Below are positions 1-7,743 of a DNA stretch of 64,000 nt, in pieces; position 1 is the stretch's first letter, and every line of letters begins with the position of its first letter. The translations under genes were made by a program, and so were the position numbers. This stretch comes from Flavobacteriales bacterium (lineage in GTDB: Bacteria; Bacteroidota; Bacteroidia; Flavobacteriales_F; PHOS-HE28), in NCBI GenBank assembly GCA_023957375.1, contig JAMLHB010000002.1, positions 496,001-560,000 of the forward strand, read 5' to 3'. The notes beneath the pieces were generated by a model, which was not told the origin of the DNA, did not search any database, and was given only the letters and a program-made list of their open reading frames with translations.

Positions 1-2
1 TG

Positions 3-404
3 GCGGCCGGGCTGGCGTTGGGCAAGTGGTTTTTCGACATCCCGATCGAGGGGAGCCTGCCCCTGCTCTTCGCCTTCGCGGCGGTCTACCTCTGGGTGAT
101 GCTGGGACTCGGGCTGTTCATCAGCACGCTGAGCGACACCCAGCAGCAGAGCATGTTCCTCTCCTGGTTCTTCCTGGTGATCTTCATCCTGCTCAGCGGC
201 CTCTTCACGCCCATCGACAACATGCCGCACTGGGCGCAGGTGATCACCTGGTTCAACCCCGTGAGCTACTTCGTGGACGTGGTGCGGCTGGTGCTGCTGA
301 AAGGAAGCACCTTCGCGGACATCGCCGGGCATTTTGCCGCGATCGCCGCGTTTGCCGTTGCGGTGAATGCGGGGGCCGTGCTGAACTACCGGAAGCGGGC
401 ATAG
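3..404 (+). CDS. ABC-2 type transporter permease, C-terminal part (gene begins before the window)
   Basis: The reading frame is already open at the window edge and ends at 404, giving about 133 residues of the C-terminus of an ABC-2 family membrane permease. It shows at least three hydrophobic segments. The loop containing PIDNMPHWAQ followed by WFNPVSYFVDVVR is the typical end of YhhJ/DrrB-like permeases, placed between the last two helices. Such proteins pair with a cytoplasmic ATPase to export drugs or lipids, but the rest of the operon lies upstream and cannot be seen. A TTG at 18 is an internal codon, not a start. Confidence 0.8.
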   Translation, partial: AAGLALGKWFFDIPIEGSLPLLFAFAAVYLWVMLGLGLFISTLSDTQQQSMFLSWFFLVIFILLSGLFTPIDNMPHWAQVITWFNPVSYFVDVVRLVLLKGSTFADIAGHFAAIAAFAVAVNAGAVLNYRKRA

Positions 405-427
405 CGCACTTGCGTTGCCCGTAGTCT

Positions 428-452
428 GGTGCGAGCGTCCACGCTCGTGCCA
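428..452. repeat. REP-like palindrome, single copy
   Basis: An imperfect palindrome with core GAGCGTCCACGCTC sits 24 bp after the permease stop. The same core recurs, in either orientation, at about 590-616, 740-765, 23729-23752, 47593-47622 and 48361-48385. It could form a hairpin at the mRNA 3' end. Between 405 and 904 I see no credible gene, only this palindrome and the tandem repeat that follows. Confidence 0.75.
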
Positions 453-481
453 TCTTGATCGCTTCAAGCACAGACGGCACT

Positions 482-774
482 ATCCTCACGAGAACCCATT
501 ACGCGCGGGCTTGGGAATGATGATTGGCCTATCGATGGAGCAGTGCGAACCCGCAATTGGGCATTGAATGCGATGTGGCTTAGTGGGAATGCGGCACGAG
601 CGTGGACGCTCGCGCCAGTGTTGGGGCATCATCCTCACGAGAACCCATTACGTGCGGGCTTGGGAATGATGATCGGCCTATCAATGGAGCTGTGCGAACA
701 CGCAATTGGGCATTGAATACGATGTGACTTAGTGGGAATGCGGCACGAGCGTGGACGCTCGCGCCAGTGTTGGG
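482..774. repeat. Tandem pair of a ~149-bp intergenic repeat carrying the REP palindrome
   Basis: Two copies, 482-630 and 631-774, match over nearly their whole length with scattered substitutions. Each contains CAATTGGGCATTGAAT followed by the GAGCGTGGACGCTC palindrome near its end. A third, more diverged copy lies inverted at about 48354-48460. The copies are non-coding and look like REP/BIME-type dispersed elements. No REP-associated transposase is in the window. Confidence 0.85.
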
Positions 775-904
775 CGTTCCTTGAAATACTGGCCGGCCAG
801 TATTCGATGCGGTATCGTCAGCAGCCAAATGCAGTGTTTCCCATCCACATTTGGCAATTTATGAACTCCATCCGGCGTAAGGCGGCCCACCTACGCCGGC
901 TGCT

Positions 905-3900
905 TCACTTCTTCCCCTCCACCTCCACCCGCATCCGGTTGTCGTCCGGGTGGCGGTCGAAGAAGAGATGGTCCGGGTCGATGACCACGGCAGAAGGCTT
1001 GCCCGCCACGTGGAAGGTGAACTTGTTCTCGCCGGTGTGCAGCTGCACGCGCTGCTGCACCAAAGGCACATCGTTCAGCTCCTTGTTCTTGCCGAAGCTG
1101 GGCCAGCGCTCCACGGCGATGTCCATCCAGTCGTTCATGTCCACCGGGGTGCCTTTGCCCAGCGAATCCGCGTGTTCCTTCTCGGCGGTGAGCTTCATCA
1201 TCACCGTCCACGTGCTGTCGGGGTTCATGGTGCCTTTGGCTTCGATCACCTTGTTGTCGTAGAGCGTGATGTACTTGATGTCGTCCTCCAGCAGGTACTT
1301 CAAGCTGTCGGGCGTCACCTTGTCCACGGCACGGTACCATTCCAGCGAGGTGGGCCACGGCGGATCGGCATAGCCGAAGTCCTCGACCAAGGAACGGTAG
1401 GCCTTGTTCACCGTGTCCTCGCCGAGGAAGGAGCGCAGGTTGTACAACATCACGCTGGCCTTGTTGTAGTGGATGTATCCCTGGTTCTCCACGGTGAGCA
1501 GGGGGGTTTCGCCCAATGCCTCGGAGCCGCGCGCGTTCTGGTATTTGTCGCCCTCATACTTCAGGAACTTGCGCATGTGGTCCTTGCCGTATTCCTTCTC
1601 CATCACCATCAGCGCCGAGTACTGGGCCATGCTTTCGCTGAGCAGCGTGGCGCCCTGCATTCTGGCTCCGATCACCTGGTGCGCCCACCACTGGTGGCCG
1701 GTTTCGTGTGCCACCACGTAGAACACCATGTCGATGTCCTCCTTCTTGGTGAGGTCGGTGATGAAGCCGATGCTTTCGCTGTATGGCATGGTGCCGGGGA
1801 AGGCCTGCGCGAAGGAGAAATAGCGCGGGAACTCGATGATGCGCGCCTGATGCTGCCGGTAGGGACCGAAGTGCGCCGTGTAGTAGTCCAGTGACTTGTG
1901 AAGCGAGTTGAGCATGCGCGGCACGTTCACGCCGTGCTCCTTCTGGTAGTAAACCTCCAGCGCCACGTCGGGCTCCTTGCCGTTCGGGTCTTTCCACGTT
2001 TCGCGGGCCACCTCATAGCGCGCACTCAGGAAGGAATAGAAGTTCAGCGCCTTGTGGTCCAGTTCATAGGTGAACCAGCGTTTCCCGTCAGCGAGCCATT
2101 CCTTTTTCAGGGAGCCCGGCGCCACGGCAACCTGGTCCGGCGCGGTGCCGATGGTGGTACGCACATGCACCCAGTCGCTGTAGCGCATGATGTAGTTGTC
2201 CATGCGCTTGGCAGGGTCATCGGCCAACTTGGGCATGCGCTCGTTGGGCGGCAGTTTGTGCTTGCGGCGCTTCTCGCGGTCTTGCAATTCCCCACCGGCA
2301 TCATATCCGATGGAGGGGATCAGGTCCATGTTGTTGAAGAAACTGCCGTTCTGCACCAGGGAAGTGAACTCGGTACTGTTGGAGATGCCCTTGGGCCGCC
2401 AGCCGCCGCTACAGGTGAGCCGGATGGAGTCGTCCGGGAGCATTGGCGCGGCCAGCCGGTACATCCGCTGATCCAACGCACTGTCGTTGAGCACCAACGT
2501 GGCACCGGGGATGTCGAGCCTCACGTTCATCCGGTGCGGTACGTTGAAATAGAGCGTGTCGATGGCCTGTCCGCTCTTGTTCCTCAAGGTGATCTCGGCG
2601 GAATACGCGATGGCGCGCTCGGCAGGGTCGAGTTCAATGTGGTACGACACACCGGTGTAGTGGGGCTGTACCATGTGCTCGTATTTCTTGTAGTCCCGCT
2701 CATAGCGGACGGACAGTTCCTCCACTTCGTTCGGCGTATGGTAAGTGTTCAGCACCTTGGTGTTCCACCAGCCGAAGCCCGCCATCACCACCCAGGCGCC
2801 CCCCAACAGGGCAGCTACCGGCCAAGCCCGGCCCAAACGGGAGGCCGCCTGTCGGAAGCGCCAGCGCCACGCCGTGTCATTCCCGCGCACCACGAACAAA
2901 TACGCCGCGAGCACCAACAGTGCCGAGAACAACAGCCAGTACGAACGAAAGAAGAGCCAGTTCCGGAGGAACGGCCCGAAGCCGTTCATGTCCGAATAGG
3001 TGAGGCCGGAAGTGCTGTTGAACTGCACCAGGTTGGAGGAGATGTCCAGGGGTCTCCACATGAACAAGTTCAGCACAAGCAGTACGATGAACACGAAGTA
3101 GCCGAGGTACTTGTTGTTCACCAGCACGTGCACCAGCATGGCGAGCACGGCCCAGCACGCATACATCAGCACGCCGGGCACCACGAAATAGGTGAGGTAT
3201 ACCCCAGGCTGCAACCGGGTGTATCCATGGAAGAGCTGGGTCACCATGCCGGCGAGCATGGCGAAGAGATGGACGACGAGCAGCACTCCTACCAACGCGG
3301 CGAACTTGGCCAGGAAGTTGGTACGCGTGGCCATGGGCAACGCATTGATGATGCCGTCCATTTTTGGTTCACGCTCCTTCCAGACCAGCTGCCCGCCATA
3401 GAAGGCCACCACGATCATCAGGTAGATGAAGAGCGATCCGCTCATCACGTCCACCACATTGTAGGTGACCGGGTAGGTGGTGTTTCCATACATACTGGTG
3501 ACGAAGCCCAGCGAAAAGAAGAGCTGTACCAGGCCCAGCACCATGATGATGATGAACGTGGTGCCCTTGAGCATGCCTAGGAAGTCATTCCGGAGAAGGG
3601 TGAGGAACTGGGTACGTTTTGCGCCCGCGCCATGGTGCAGGTGCACGGCGGGCAGGGCGGCGGCAACCGTTGCGGCCACCCCATGCTCATCCGCCAGCAA
3701 GGGCTTTGCCTTCTGCGCCCTGTCCGTGAACCGGAAGCGGTGGTAGCCGTACAGGAAAACGAGCAGCGCCACACCCAGCCAGATCAGGCGGTTCCACAGC
3801 AGCACGCCGTCCAGTGGCAACAACCGCGTGTTCCTGTCCTCCACGGACCAGTACTTGGTGATCAGGTCAGTGGCTGCACTGCCGAAGGGATCCAGCAACG

Positions 3901-4516
3901 CCGCCAAGTGCTGGTTCTCCATATCGCTCATGAAGGTGCCCGCAATGGAGTAGCCCACGAACAGGGCGATGGCCGCTATGAAGGAAGCCATGGTGGAGCG
4001 CACCAGCACCGCCACGGCGAAGATGATCGCCGCCGCAAAGAGGATGTTCGGCAAGGCGATCACCAGGAAGGCCTCTACATGGGGAAGGACCGGATTGGCC
4101 CCCAGGCGCAGCGGGTCCACGGACGGCCACCAACTGCCCAGTACAATGCCCAGCGATACGCCCAACAGCGGCAGGCAGGCCACGAAGGTGCTGCCGAGGA
4201 ACTTGCCCACTAAGTAGCTGCGTTTGGAAACCGGTGTGGAGAAGATGATCTGCGCCGTGTCGCTGGTGAAGTCACGGATGGCAGTACCGTTCACGAATGC
4301 GGTGACCATCAGGATGGCCAAGAAGCTCATGGCACCATAGAACTGGTATACCACGTACGGCGCGTTCTTGTGCACATTGCCGATGCCGCCGCCGATGGTC
4401 ACGTTGTCGCTGATCACCGCGAAAAAGGGCAACAGGCCCAGGATCAGGAAGAAGATGTACACCATGGGCTGCCTCAGCCAATAGCGCACCTCGAAGAGGA
4501 AGAACTTCCGGGTCAT
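905..4516 (-). CDS. ABC transporter permease fused to M1-family (gluzincin) peptidase domain
   Basis: A 1203-residue protein. Roughly residues 1-560 form a polytopic ABC-2 permease with two blocks of membrane helices. After a last helix comes a large extracytoplasmic M1-like domain. Its zinc site is visible as HETGH at residues 937-941, with the third ligand Glu about 18 residues on in LLSESMAQYS. The usual M1 exopeptidase motif GxMEN is not seen at the expected place, which reads GTMPYSES. The gene overlaps the upstream ATPase gene by 4 bp (ATGA), so the two are co-translated partners. Proteins of this architecture occur in Bacteroidota, but their substrate is not established. Function as exporter, peptidase or both is inference. 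Confidence 0.88.
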   Translation of the reverse strand: MTRKFFLFEVRYWLRQPMVYIFFLILGLLPFFAVISDNVTIGGGIGNVHKNAPYVVYQFYGAMSFLAILMVTAFVNGTAIRDFTSDTAQIIFSTPVSKRSYLVGKFLGSTFVACLPLLGVSLGIVLGSWWPSVDPLRLGANPVLPHVEAFLVIALPNILFAAAIIFAVAVLVRSTMASFIAAIALFVGYSIAGTFMSDMENQHLAALLDPFGSAATDLITKYWSVEDRNTRLLPLDGVLLWNRLIWLGVALLVFLYGYHRFRFTDRAQKAKPLLADEHGVAATVAAALPAVHLHHGAGAKRTQFLTLLRNDFLGMLKGTTFIIIMVLGLVQLFFSLGFVTSMYGNTTYPVTYNVVDVMSGSLFIYLMIVVAFYGGQLVWKEREPKMDGIINALPMATRTNFLAKFAALVGVLLVVHLFAMLAGMVTQLFHGYTRLQPGVYLTYFVVPGVLMYACWAVLAMLVHVLVNNKYLGYFVFIVLLVLNLFMWRPLDISSNLVQFNSTSGLTYSDMNGFGPFLRNWLFFRSYWLLFSALLVLAAYLFVVRGNDTAWRWRFRQAASRLGRAWPVAALLGGAWVVMAGFGWWNTKVLNTYHTPNEVEELSVRYERDYKKYEHMVQPHYTGVSYHIELDPAERAIAYSAEITLRNKSGQAIDTLYFNVPHRMNVRLDIPGATLVLNDSALDQRMYRLAAPMLPDDSIRLTCSGGWRPKGISNSTEFTSLVQNGSFFNNMDLIPSIGYDAGGELQDREKRRKHKLPPNERMPKLADDPAKRMDNYIMRYSDWVHVRTTIGTAPDQVAVAPGSLKKEWLADGKRWFTYELDHKALNFYSFLSARYEVARETWKDPNGKEPDVALEVYYQKEHGVNVPRMLNSLHKSLDYYTAHFGPYRQHQARIIEFPRYFSFAQAFPGTMPYSESIGFITDLTKKEDIDMVFYVVAHETGHQWWAHQVIGARMQGATLLSESMAQYSALMVMEKEYGKDHMRKFLKYEGDKYQNARGSEALGETPLLTVENQGYIHYNKASVMLYNLRSFLGEDTVNKAYRSLVEDFGYADPPWPTSLEWYRAVDKVTPDSLKYLLEDDIKYITLYDNKVIEAKGTMNPDSTWTVMMKLTAEKEHADSLGKGTPVDMNDWMDIAVERWPSFGKNKELNDVPLVQQRVQLHTGENKFTFHVAGKPSAVVIDPDHLFFDRHPDDNRMRVEVEGKK

Positions 4517-5415
4517 TGCGCGGCGGTTTGGGCATTGCTCCGGTTGATGGCCCCGAAGAAGACGTCCTCCAAGCTCGGCTCCACGGCAACAAAGCCGTCC
4601 GCCGGCCGCTCGTCGCCCAGCAAGTGGATCACCGGCTCACCAGCGACCAACCGGTTGCTGATCATCCTTCCGCCCGCTGCAAAACCCTCCAGTTCGCTCT
4701 TGGCAATGCGCTTCTCCCACACCTTGCCCTGGATCTCGCGCAATGAATCATCCGGCGGCCCGGCATAAAGCACCTTGCCCTTGTTGATGATCGCCATGTT
4801 CCTGCACAGCTCTTTCACGTCCTGTACAATGTGGGTGCTGAGGATTACCACCACGTTTTCGCCGATCTCGGTGAGCAGGTTGTAGAAGCGGTTGCGCTCG
4901 CCGGGGTCCAAGCCCGCCGTGGGCTCGTCCACGATGATGAGCTTGGGTTCGCCGATCAGGCATTGCGCTATGCCGAAGCGCTGCTTCATGCCGCCGCTGA
5001 AGCCACTGAGCTTGCGCTTGCGCTGGTCCCAAAGGTTGACGCGCTGCAGCAAGGCCTCCACCAGCTCCTTGCGTTCCTTCTTCACGGTCACCCCCTTCAA
5101 CAGGGCGATGTGGTCCAGCATTTCGTAGGCGTTCACCTTGGGGTACACGCCGAATTCCTGTGGCAGGTACCCCAGCGTGCGCCGCACGGCATCCTTCTCC
5201 CTGAGCACGTCAATGGAGGCTCCGTTCCCGGATAGCACCGCCGTGCCGCCGTCGGCCTCCTGCAGGGTGGCAAGGATGCGCATGAGCGTGCTCTTTCCGG
5301 CCCCGTTGGGGCCCAGCAGGCCGAACATGCCCGTGGGTATGTGCAGGCTCACGTTGTCCAGCGCCTTCACGCCATTGCCGTATGTTTTGCTGAGTCCTTC
5401 AATGATCAGGTCCAT
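4513..5415 (-). CDS. ABC transporter ATP-binding protein
   Basis: A 300-residue nucleotide-binding subunit. Visible motifs are Walker A GPNGAGKS (35-42), Q-loop Gln86, signature FSGGM (139-143), Walker B LIIVDEP (159-165) and the H-loop in STH (His195). Residues beyond 215 form the C-terminal extension usual in CcmA/DrrA-like exporters of the ABC-2 class. It lies immediately upstream of, and overlaps by 4 bp, the permease-peptidase fusion, so it should energise that protein at the inner membrane. The ATG at 5415 is followed by MDLIIEGLSKTYG, the normal start of such subunits. Confidence 0.93.
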   Translation of the reverse strand: MDLIIEGLSKTYGNGVKALDNVSLHIPTGMFGLLGPNGAGKSTLMRILATLQEADGGTAVLSGNGASIDVLREKDAVRRTLGYLPQEFGVYPKVNAYEMLDHIALLKGVTVKKERKELVEALLQRVNLWDQRKRKLSGFSGGMKQRFGIAQCLIGEPKLIIVDEPTAGLDPGERNRFYNLLTEIGENVVVILSTHIVQDVKELCRNMAIINKGKVLYAGPPDDSLREIQGKVWEKRIAKSELEGFAAGGRMISNRLVAGEPVIHLLGDERPADGFVAVEPSLEDVFFGAINRSNAQTAAQ

Positions 5416-5673
5416 GCGTGCTATTGTTTTCGGCGGAAAGGTGGTGAATTATCAACACCGGTGGACACCGATCACACCGGCGGTCTGTCCAGGCCACCGG
5501 CGGGCGGCCAGGCACCAGCGGGGGTTTTCCACAGTGGTTGCTTCATATTTCCTCGGGGAAGGGGCCGGCGAACCCAGCCCATCAGCTACCTTGGCATTCG
5601 ATTTACGGTCGTCCGATCGTCCCCCAAGGACGTTCCGGCCAACAGCAAAAACACAAAACCAAAACCCTTCTTC

Positions 5674-6534
5674 ATGATGAAACACCTACTCCTTCCCGCA
5701 CTGTGCACCTTGCCGCTCCTGGGCTTTTCCCAGTTGAACGAGAACTTCGACGATATCACCACGCTTGACGCGGCCGGTTGGACGATCACCAATGTGAGCA
5801 ATCCTGTCGGAACCGCCTCGTGGTTCCAGGGCAACCCTGCGGCGTTGACCTCATACAACGGCGCTGACAACTCATACATCGGCGTTAACTTCAACAGCAC
5901 CTCCGGCGCCGGAGACATCAGCAATTGGCTCATCACTCCCGTGGTGATGGTGCAAGACGGCGACCAAGCCTCGTTCTGGACGAGTACCACGACCGGTTCC
6001 CAATGGAACGACCGGCTGGAGGTTCGGGCAAGCGTAGGCAGTGCCACACTCCCTGCAGGACCTACGGACGTTGGTTCCTTCAACCTGCTGTTGACCACGA
6101 TCAACGATGGTATGGACCTGAGCTACCCCGAGGTATGGACGCAGTATGCGACGACCATCTCCGGCGTCGGCTCCACACCGGTACCCGTGCGCGTGGCCTT
6201 CCGCTACAACGTGTTGGACGGTGGACCTTCCGGCACGGACTCCAATTACATCGGAATCGACGCGGTGCAGGTCGGTACCCCCGTTGGCGTAAGCGAACTG
6301 GCTACCGCCGACTTTGAATTTTACCCCAACCCAATGGCCAACGTGCTGAACATCCGCAGCACCCAGCGGATCAAAACCGTTGCCGCCTACAACATGGTGG
6401 GCCAGGAGGTAACCGCCAGCACCAGCGTGCAAGGCAACCAGATCAACGTTTCCGCCCTTGCCGAGGGTGTGTACATGTTCCGCATCACCTTGGCCAACGG
6501 GCTGGTAAAGACCATCAAGGTGACCAAGGCCTGA
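5674..6534 (+). CDS. Secreted T9SS cargo protein with choice-of-anchor/CUB-like domain
   Basis: About 286 residues from the ATG at 5674 (a second ATG follows at once). An N-terminal signal peptide, MMKHLLLPALCTLPLLGFSQ, precedes LNENFDDITTLDAAGWT and a jelly-roll like domain with DISNWLITPVV, the pattern of the 'choice-of-anchor J' family. The C-terminus (from FYPNPMANVLNI to VKTIKVTKA) is a type A T9SS sorting domain. The protein is therefore exported by Sec, carried across the outer membrane by type IX secretion and probably anchored at the surface. The frame is open further upstream, but the signal peptide fixes the start. A terminator follows. Confidence 0.88.
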   Translation: MMKHLLLPALCTLPLLGFSQLNENFDDITTLDAAGWTITNVSNPVGTASWFQGNPAALTSYNGADNSYIGVNFNSTSGAGDISNWLITPVVMVQDGDQASFWTSTTTGSQWNDRLEVRASVGSATLPAGPTDVGSFNLLLTTINDGMDLSYPEVWTQYATTISGVGSTPVPVRVAFRYNVLDGGPSGTDSNYIGIDAVQVGTPVGVSELATADFEFYPNPMANVLNIRSTQRIKTVAAYNMVGQEVTASTSVQGNQINVSALAEGVYMFRITLANGLVKTIKVTKA

Positions 6535-6551
6535 TCGATCCAGGGATTTTG

Positions 6552-6584
6552 GAAAAGGCCGTCCGTTCAGGGCGGCCTTTTTCT
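6552..6584 (+). terminator. Rho-independent terminator
   Basis: A hairpin with stem AAGGCCG/CGGCCTT is followed by TTTTTCTTT, 18 bp after the stop of the T9SS cargo gene. Confidence 0.85.
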
Positions 6585-6659
6585 TTGCTACCAACCGATA
6601 CGCCGCCCAAGGTGCCTTTCATCAGGTTCTGAGCGGAAGAAGCCGGATACCTTGCAGCC

Positions 6660-7628
6660 ATGCTTCGGTCGAAGGTTTTCCCCGGCACCACCCGTTTCAC
6701 GGGCCACAAGGGTTCGGTGTATGCCTTGAGCATGGCCGTGGCCGAGGGGCAATTTCTCAGTGCAAGCGGGGACGGAACCGTGGTCCGGTGGGCCATCAAC
6801 AGCCCGGACACCGGCATCATGCTCGCCCGGATCGGCCGCGCCATTTTCGCCATGCACCACGCACCGGGCCATACCTTGTACTTGGGCGATGAGGACGGCG
6901 GGCTGCACGTGGTAGATGTGCACAGCCTCGCGGAGATCCAGTTGGAACGTGCCCACCGCAAGGGCATCTTCAGCATGGAGGCCCTGCCTGGCGGGCGATT
7001 GGCCGTTGCGGGCGGGGATGGGGCACTTTCCGTGTGGAACATGCTGCCGGACGGGCGCGTCACCTTGCAGCGCAACATCCCGTTGAGCGATAACAAGGTC
7101 CGCGGTCTGGCCTTGAGCCCGGACGGCCAATTCTTGGCGGTGGCCTGCGGCGATGGCAGCATCCACATCCTCGACAGCACGGACCTGAACGAGCAGTTCA
7201 CGCTGGAAGGACATGACATTGGCGCGAACAGCGTGGCATGGCACCCTATCAAGCCGTTACTCGTCAGCGGCGGCAAGGACGGCCACCTGCGCTTCTGGCG
7301 CACGGGCGCTGGATTCAGCGCGCTGCATGCCTTTCCGGCGCACAAGGACACCATCTACTCCATTGCTTTCAGCCCGGACGGCACCACGTTGGCTTCCGCC
7401 GCGCGCGACAAAACAGCCAAGCTGTGGGATGCGGAAAGCTTCACCCCGCTGCGGCGCTTGGACCGCAATGCCGGTGGCCACGGCTATTCCGTGAATTCCG
7501 TGCTGTGGATGAATGATGCTCTGTTGCTTACCGGAAGCGACGACAGGGCCATTGTGGCCTGGGAGATCGCTGCCCTGCCCCAAGTGCGGAAAAGCAGCCC
7601 GGACCTTCCAGGCATGGGCCAGCGTTGA
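6660..7628 (+). CDS. WD40 repeat protein
   Basis: A 322-residue protein built almost entirely of WD40-type repeats of about 40 residues: for example FTGHKGSVYALSM near residue 13, LEGHDIGANSVAWHP near 180, FPAHKDTIYSIAFSPDGTT near 220, and a last blade ending DDRAIVAWEI. This predicts a single seven-bladed beta-propeller. There is no signal peptide, so it is probably cytoplasmic. Such propellers serve as protein-binding platforms, and no partner is implied by the neighbours. The ATG at 6660 follows ATACCTTG, a weak match to a Bacteroidota -7 element. Confidence 0.88.
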   Translation: MLRSKVFPGTTRFTGHKGSVYALSMAVAEGQFLSASGDGTVVRWAINSPDTGIMLARIGRAIFAMHHAPGHTLYLGDEDGGLHVVDVHSLAEIQLERAHRKGIFSMEALPGGRLAVAGGDGALSVWNMLPDGRVTLQRNIPLSDNKVRGLALSPDGQFLAVACGDGSIHILDSTDLNEQFTLEGHDIGANSVAWHPIKPLLVSGGKDGHLRFWRTGAGFSALHAFPAHKDTIYSIAFSPDGTTLASAARDKTAKLWDAESFTPLRRLDRNAGGHGYSVNSVLWMNDALLLTGSDDRAIVAWEIAALPQVRKSSPDLPGMGQR

Positions 7629-7712
7629 AGGGCCACGCCCCCTGCTGTAGGCATCGCCCCCGGACGGAACGGTGCGCAGGTGAAACCAAAGGAGGCTCCC
7701 CGTTGTAGAAAC

Positions 7713-7732
7713 GGCGGCGGTTCGAAGCCGCC
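7713..7732. other. GC-rich hairpin between WD40 and T9SS genes
   Basis: GGCGGCGGTTCGAAGCCGCC forms a strong stem-loop just upstream of the next gene's start. It lacks a T-run, so it is either a weak terminator or an RNA structure in the 5' leader. Confidence 0.4.
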
Positions 7733-7743
7733 TTCCCCACCAC

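Noticed and set aside
1898-3580. A 560-codon plus-strand frame opposite the permease-peptidase gene
   Set aside because: His/Val/Glu-rich shadow without domains; the minus strand carries the permease helices.
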